Origin: Acanthochromis polyacanthus
Lineage: Eukaryota > Chordata > Actinopteri > Pomacentridae
NCBI RefSeq assembly: GCF_021347895.1
Contig: NC_067120.1
Coordinates: 19,329,361-19,393,360 of the forward strand
Direction of reading: 5' to 3'
DNA length: 64,000 nucleotides
Numbering within the stretch: position 1 is the stretch's first letter; each line of letters starts with the position of its first letter. Shown piece by piece: positions 59,974 to 64,000 of this stretch. A model generated the notes under the pieces. It searched no databases and had not been told where the DNA came from. It saw only the letters and a program-made list of their open reading frames with translations. The translations under genes were made by a program, and so were the position numbers.

Positions 59974-62900
59974 GTACATGCTGTGTAGAAAAATCTGCCA
60001 GGCAGTCTATGTGGAAAAATACAACACAGAATTGTAGTTTGTTTCAAATGATGACGATGCTGGACATGACCACAAAAAAGATTTTCTTAGTGTGAAAAAC
60101 AGGTTTAACGTCATCATGTATGCGTCAGATGTTTGAAAGCCTCAAGAAAACTACCCATTTTTCAACAATGTCAAGTGTATTGAGCAATTTAATGATCAGA
60201 TCCTCCATTTGGTGGATGCTTTCATCCAAACACGTCACACTTCTAAGAGTGAATACATGTTGGCCCCAGAGTCAACCCGGCATAGCAACCAAATCAATAT
60301 GAAGAACAATCTACAGGACAAAAGCATGTTAACATCAAGCGTCTCTGCAGCACTTTAGCTGCTATGGTGTTCTGTGCAAGCAAAGATGATTGCACCTTTT
60401 CTTGTTTTGTGTGAGCCCTTCAACCGTATTTCCAATCACACACACAGACGTGTACACACATCCCAACACAAGAGAATAAACCATCTCCAGCAGGAAATAG
60501 CATGTGACCCTCCACCTCATCGCCTGCAATCGATGACTAACCGTGTTGCCTTAGCACTTCTTAGCTTCTTTGATAAGTGAGACGCTTTATCTTTTTTATT
60601 TCCTACACAGCCGAAGCCCTTTTCTACAGGAAGGGGAGCCGACATCAGACCTGCCTAAGAGTCTGACTTAATATCTTGTAGTCTGTTTGTTAGTTTTAGG
60701 ATTTCAAGTTTGTCGTTGACTTGTTCATTCAGTCAACATTGTTTTAGCTTCACATCTTGTGTGGAGACGTGAACTGAACTGAAATGACAGCTGATAAACT
60801 AAACAGGTACTTCACAGTTTCTCGTGTGTTACGAATGAGTACATCTCTACATTTGCAAACAGATGTGTCATGTCTTCCGCGTGTTCAGAGGAAGCTATCC
60901 AATTTACCAGTGTTGACATTCACCAGTGCTGCAGGGCAAAACATCAGCTTCACCACATCAGTTTGCCAGATCAGTGCATTCTGGCCACATTACCCCCTTC
61001 TCCCTTGTGGTGAGGCCAGTGTATGCTGCTAGCATGAAATAACGCAATGCTACGCAACTGTGTTGATTTGTGTTGCAATTCAGGCTTGTACAGTCAAATA
61101 GAAGAAATTTAATATTTGATTTGGCAGTTGATTTTCACACAAGTTTTATTAAAAAATAAAAAATAAACACAAACGATAAAAGTAGAATGTTCTCTGGAAC
61201 TGCACTCCAGAGATGCAACATTGGTTTTTCAAAACCAATATGCTTCATATTATTTTAATACTGTGCAACTCTGTTTGTCCATTATAGAAGCACCACTTTT
61301 ACTGTGTTTCCCCACTGCTGGGGAAAGTTTTTTTTGTCTTTTCTTCAGACGAGGAAACAGGTGAAAACCTTGTTTTATTATTTTTTGTGCATGGAGAGAA
61401 AGCATCCTTCACAATCTTATCACAGACTTTTCTCTTTTATACATTAGATGCCATCCTCTGACAAAAGTGCAGGGTGAAAACAGTATTGATACTACACTAA
61501 AGAAGGTCTATCACAGCACTCATCCAAGGACACTCTCATCCCATAAGTTTTTCAGAAATTAATTAACATTAACATCAACACACTTTGGTCAACCTGACCC
61601 AACCAAGGTAATGTCACTGTCAGAACCTCCTTAGAGAGTCTTAAATGTCAGTAAACATTCCCTAACAGATGTCACCTACTAAAGTCTGTTTCCAAATATA
61701 GCAATAACTTCAGTTTTCAAACACATCGTAATTTCCCTCACGTCGCTCATTTATTCAAGTTCCCTTTAATGTATCACACATTTATCACACAATCACGAGC
61801 ACATTCTTTTTGACAGCTTTTCTATCATCCTTTTGAACTGGAATTTCAGTCAGATGCATATTTACAACAGTTGACAACTAGTTATTGTCTACAACAGGCA
61901 TCACATCAACTGGTATGAGCGTTAGTTATTAGAATTGTTATCACCTTAGCTGAGTGAAAATTCTTTCCTGTGAGTCTAGCTGATTATATCCCAGAGATAC
62001 ATTATATCTAAACGTTCTGTCCCACTGCATACCACCCCCCAGCCTCATCCCACCACTCAAATTTGCAGATGAGTGTGGGAGGAAGTAAAGTGCTCTCTGC
62101 CTGTCTGCTTATAGGGCCATCCACAGGATGCTGGTGCCAGAGAGCCTCAGATGAAGAGATTCAAGTGTGCATATCGAAAGGCCAATGGAGACAGATGGAG
62201 GACAGGGACGTTTAGACAAGTCCCTCTCGTATCGCCTTTGAAAACACGTGAGGTGTTTTTCTGCCTGTCATAGCCTGTGGTATAAATTACTGCCTACCCA
62301 AAAGAAATGCCATGCACAATGTAAGGGAGATGAATGGCTTGTATGCTGCCGGCACGGAACACTAGCTTCCCATGTACGGCAGTGATATTAGCTGAATGTT
62401 ACTCGAAATGTATCCGCCTCAGACATTGGTCAAAAAATGATCAAGTAGACAAATGCCTGCCCAGAATATGTGCAACTCTGTTTAATTCTTCATAGATCTT
62501 TAAATCATCTAAAAGTAACAACTGAGATTGCCTAAATCAAGTCGTAATTCATGGGGAATTGAGCCTAAATGGCTTGTTGGCGTAAATGAGGCTTTTCAAG
62601 TGATGCGGCTTGGCGCAGCCTCTTGCACAGGGACAAGCCTGATAAGCATTATGGTGATGATCAGAGCAGGGTTAAAGTCATCATTTAGAGGACCTTTGAT
62701 ACCGGAGCACCTGATCATCCTGCAGCTGCATCAGTATCTGATATAATGTTTTATTTGCCTTGCATTTGCAACTTAGGGAAAGTAACTCCACAAATCAACA
62801 ATATTTGTTCTCTTCGCCTATACAGTCAATTTGTGAGTATAACCATCAACATAGTGAGGTGCCAGATTTATAATCGTCTTTACTGCAGGGATTAGTTGAG

Positions 62901-64000
62901 ATGAGATGCCGCTGGTGGCAGTGACACGTGCATTTCTTTGCATTCAGCCAAGGAAGCACTTTCATCTAAACCTCACAGAACCTGTGCAGTCAAGGAGCTG
63001 TGATTCATCATCAACTTAAGGCCATGATTATCAGTCTCTACACAACTATAATGTATGGGCAATTTATCAGTAGCACAGTCTTTATGATGCAAACAGGAAA
63101 TAACCTTAATTAATCTTGGTAAGAGTCATCTCATACTGCAGGTTGATAGGGTTTGCAAACAACCGATGTCAGCCAGGTAGGAGTTTAATGTTACTAGACC
63201 AATACACAGATTCAGTGCTGTTTCTGTCTGTTTCCAACATTTTACCTTTTTGATATTTTAAAGGGAGTTTTTTTTTTTTAAGTTTACCCATGACACTACA
63301 GCTACAGGCTGAACAGCGGGAAGAAAACAACTTTCATGACTTCAGAAGACCAGATTTACAATTTTCACGGTTTCATCCAGTTAATAAAATCGGGAAGTCA
63401 GCAGGGGCCAAGATGAAAAAAATCTTGATTCCGTTTGGTACGTGGGCTTTGTAATTGCATAAAACAACCAAGACACTACTATATTTTTAAAATTGTGTTG
63501 TAAAGTTAATTCTTCATCTTGACAACAGAAAGACAAAGAGGAGTAGGGTTTGTCATTAAGTGCATTGGAACTGTAGATGATGAGAATAAGGATGTTAAGG
63601 ACAGTCTGATATGTCTGATAGTCAGTCAAATTTCTGCTATGGACCTTGCGATGACATTGTTTCATCAACTGCTGTGTTTAAGACTGAAATCTGACACTCA
63701 GCTTTTGAGTCAAAATATATAAGAGTTCCTTATCTTGCAAGGCAACTTGATTCTCATGAGACCATGTGAAAATCCGTCTTGCTAGGATTCAAGCTCTGCT
63801 CTTGTGGGTGAACTAGAGTACTCCAGACAAATCAGCCCTGTGTGGGAAACTGCAGGTAACTACAGCCGTGTTTTACATATGACCACAGTTGAATTTAGCC
63901 CATGTGAGACATCCAATCACATTTGAAATATTTTTTTAGAGTGCCTGCCCTTTTCCAAACAGCGTCCAAGGACAACCAGTCAGATGGATCTGTGTAACAA
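59974..64000. other. No gene recognised; one candidate conserved block
   Basis: AT-rich DNA with no named repeat. A block at about 62290-62760 has conserved-element texture. Short frames (60784-61032, 62528-62746, 63381-63722) show no domain. Confidence 0.45.
62290..62760. other. Candidate conserved non-coding element
   Basis: Repeat-free block of mixed composition with words such as CATAGATCTTTAAATCATCT (about 62492), GTCGTAATTCATGGGGAATT (about 62541) and CAGCTGCATCAGTATCTGAT (about 62722). A 72-codon frame (62528-62746) lies inside but has no domain. Texture only. Confidence 0.25.

Overview
The window looks like AT-rich, non-coding nuclear DNA from a ray-finned (teleost) fish. The evidence is the repeat content: fish-type Tc1 transposons and their short derivatives, tRNA-headed SINE-like elements, L2-type LINE tails, hAT-like ends and long (TA)n, (CA)n and (GA)n microsatellites. 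There is no bacterial, viral or organellar gene organisation. I found no host protein-coding exon, rRNA, tRNA or CRISPR array that I can defend. The long open frames are chance frames or lie inside repeats. The window is therefore probably intergenic, or lies inside a very large intron.

Layout. 1-900: the end of a TTAA-ended repeat, then a large foldback element. 2.78-3.11 kb: a SINE-like element with a (GGAT)n tail. 4.1-4.4 kb: a possible hAT-type miniature element. 9.1-9.7, 20.1-20.5, 21.4 and 30.75-31.2 kb: four copies of one unassigned dispersed family. 16.8-19.6 kb: pyrimidine-rich, purine-rich and somewhat more GC-rich blocks. 23.2-24.1 kb: a (TA)n tract holding a Tc1-type miniature element with perfect 42-bp terminal repeats, and next to it a palindromic element full of short tandem repeats. 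29.2-30.2 kb: a LINE tail, a piggyBac-like TTAA element and a SINE, end to end. 32.1-32.6 and 48.6-49.1 kb: two full copies of one element, each with a 9-bp target duplication and a duplicated right end. 36.1 kb: a tRNA-derived SINE. 37.0, 43.1-44.3, 50.1-51.1 and 55.5 kb: decayed Tc1-like transposases; only the 50.1 kb copy keeps both ends. 53.7-54.9 kb: a minus-strand LINE apparently split by a second copy of the TTAA element. 57.4-57.9 kb: hAT-like ends. 59.8 kb: a tiny Tc1 derivative.

Nothing here works as a pathway. All transposase genes are broken, and the intact-looking elements carry no gene, so they would need a transposase supplied from elsewhere. Several gene-free blocks (about 26.3, 27.8-28.3, 37.8-38.0, 45.1-45.6 and 62.3-62.8 kb) have the look of vertebrate conserved non-coding DNA, but only an alignment could show that. 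The most novel-looking items are the TA-embedded palindromic element at 23.7-24.07 kb and the 9-bp-duplicating family at 32.1 and 48.6 kb. Repeat family names come from remembered sequence character and from ends, target sites and motifs visible here. No database was searched.
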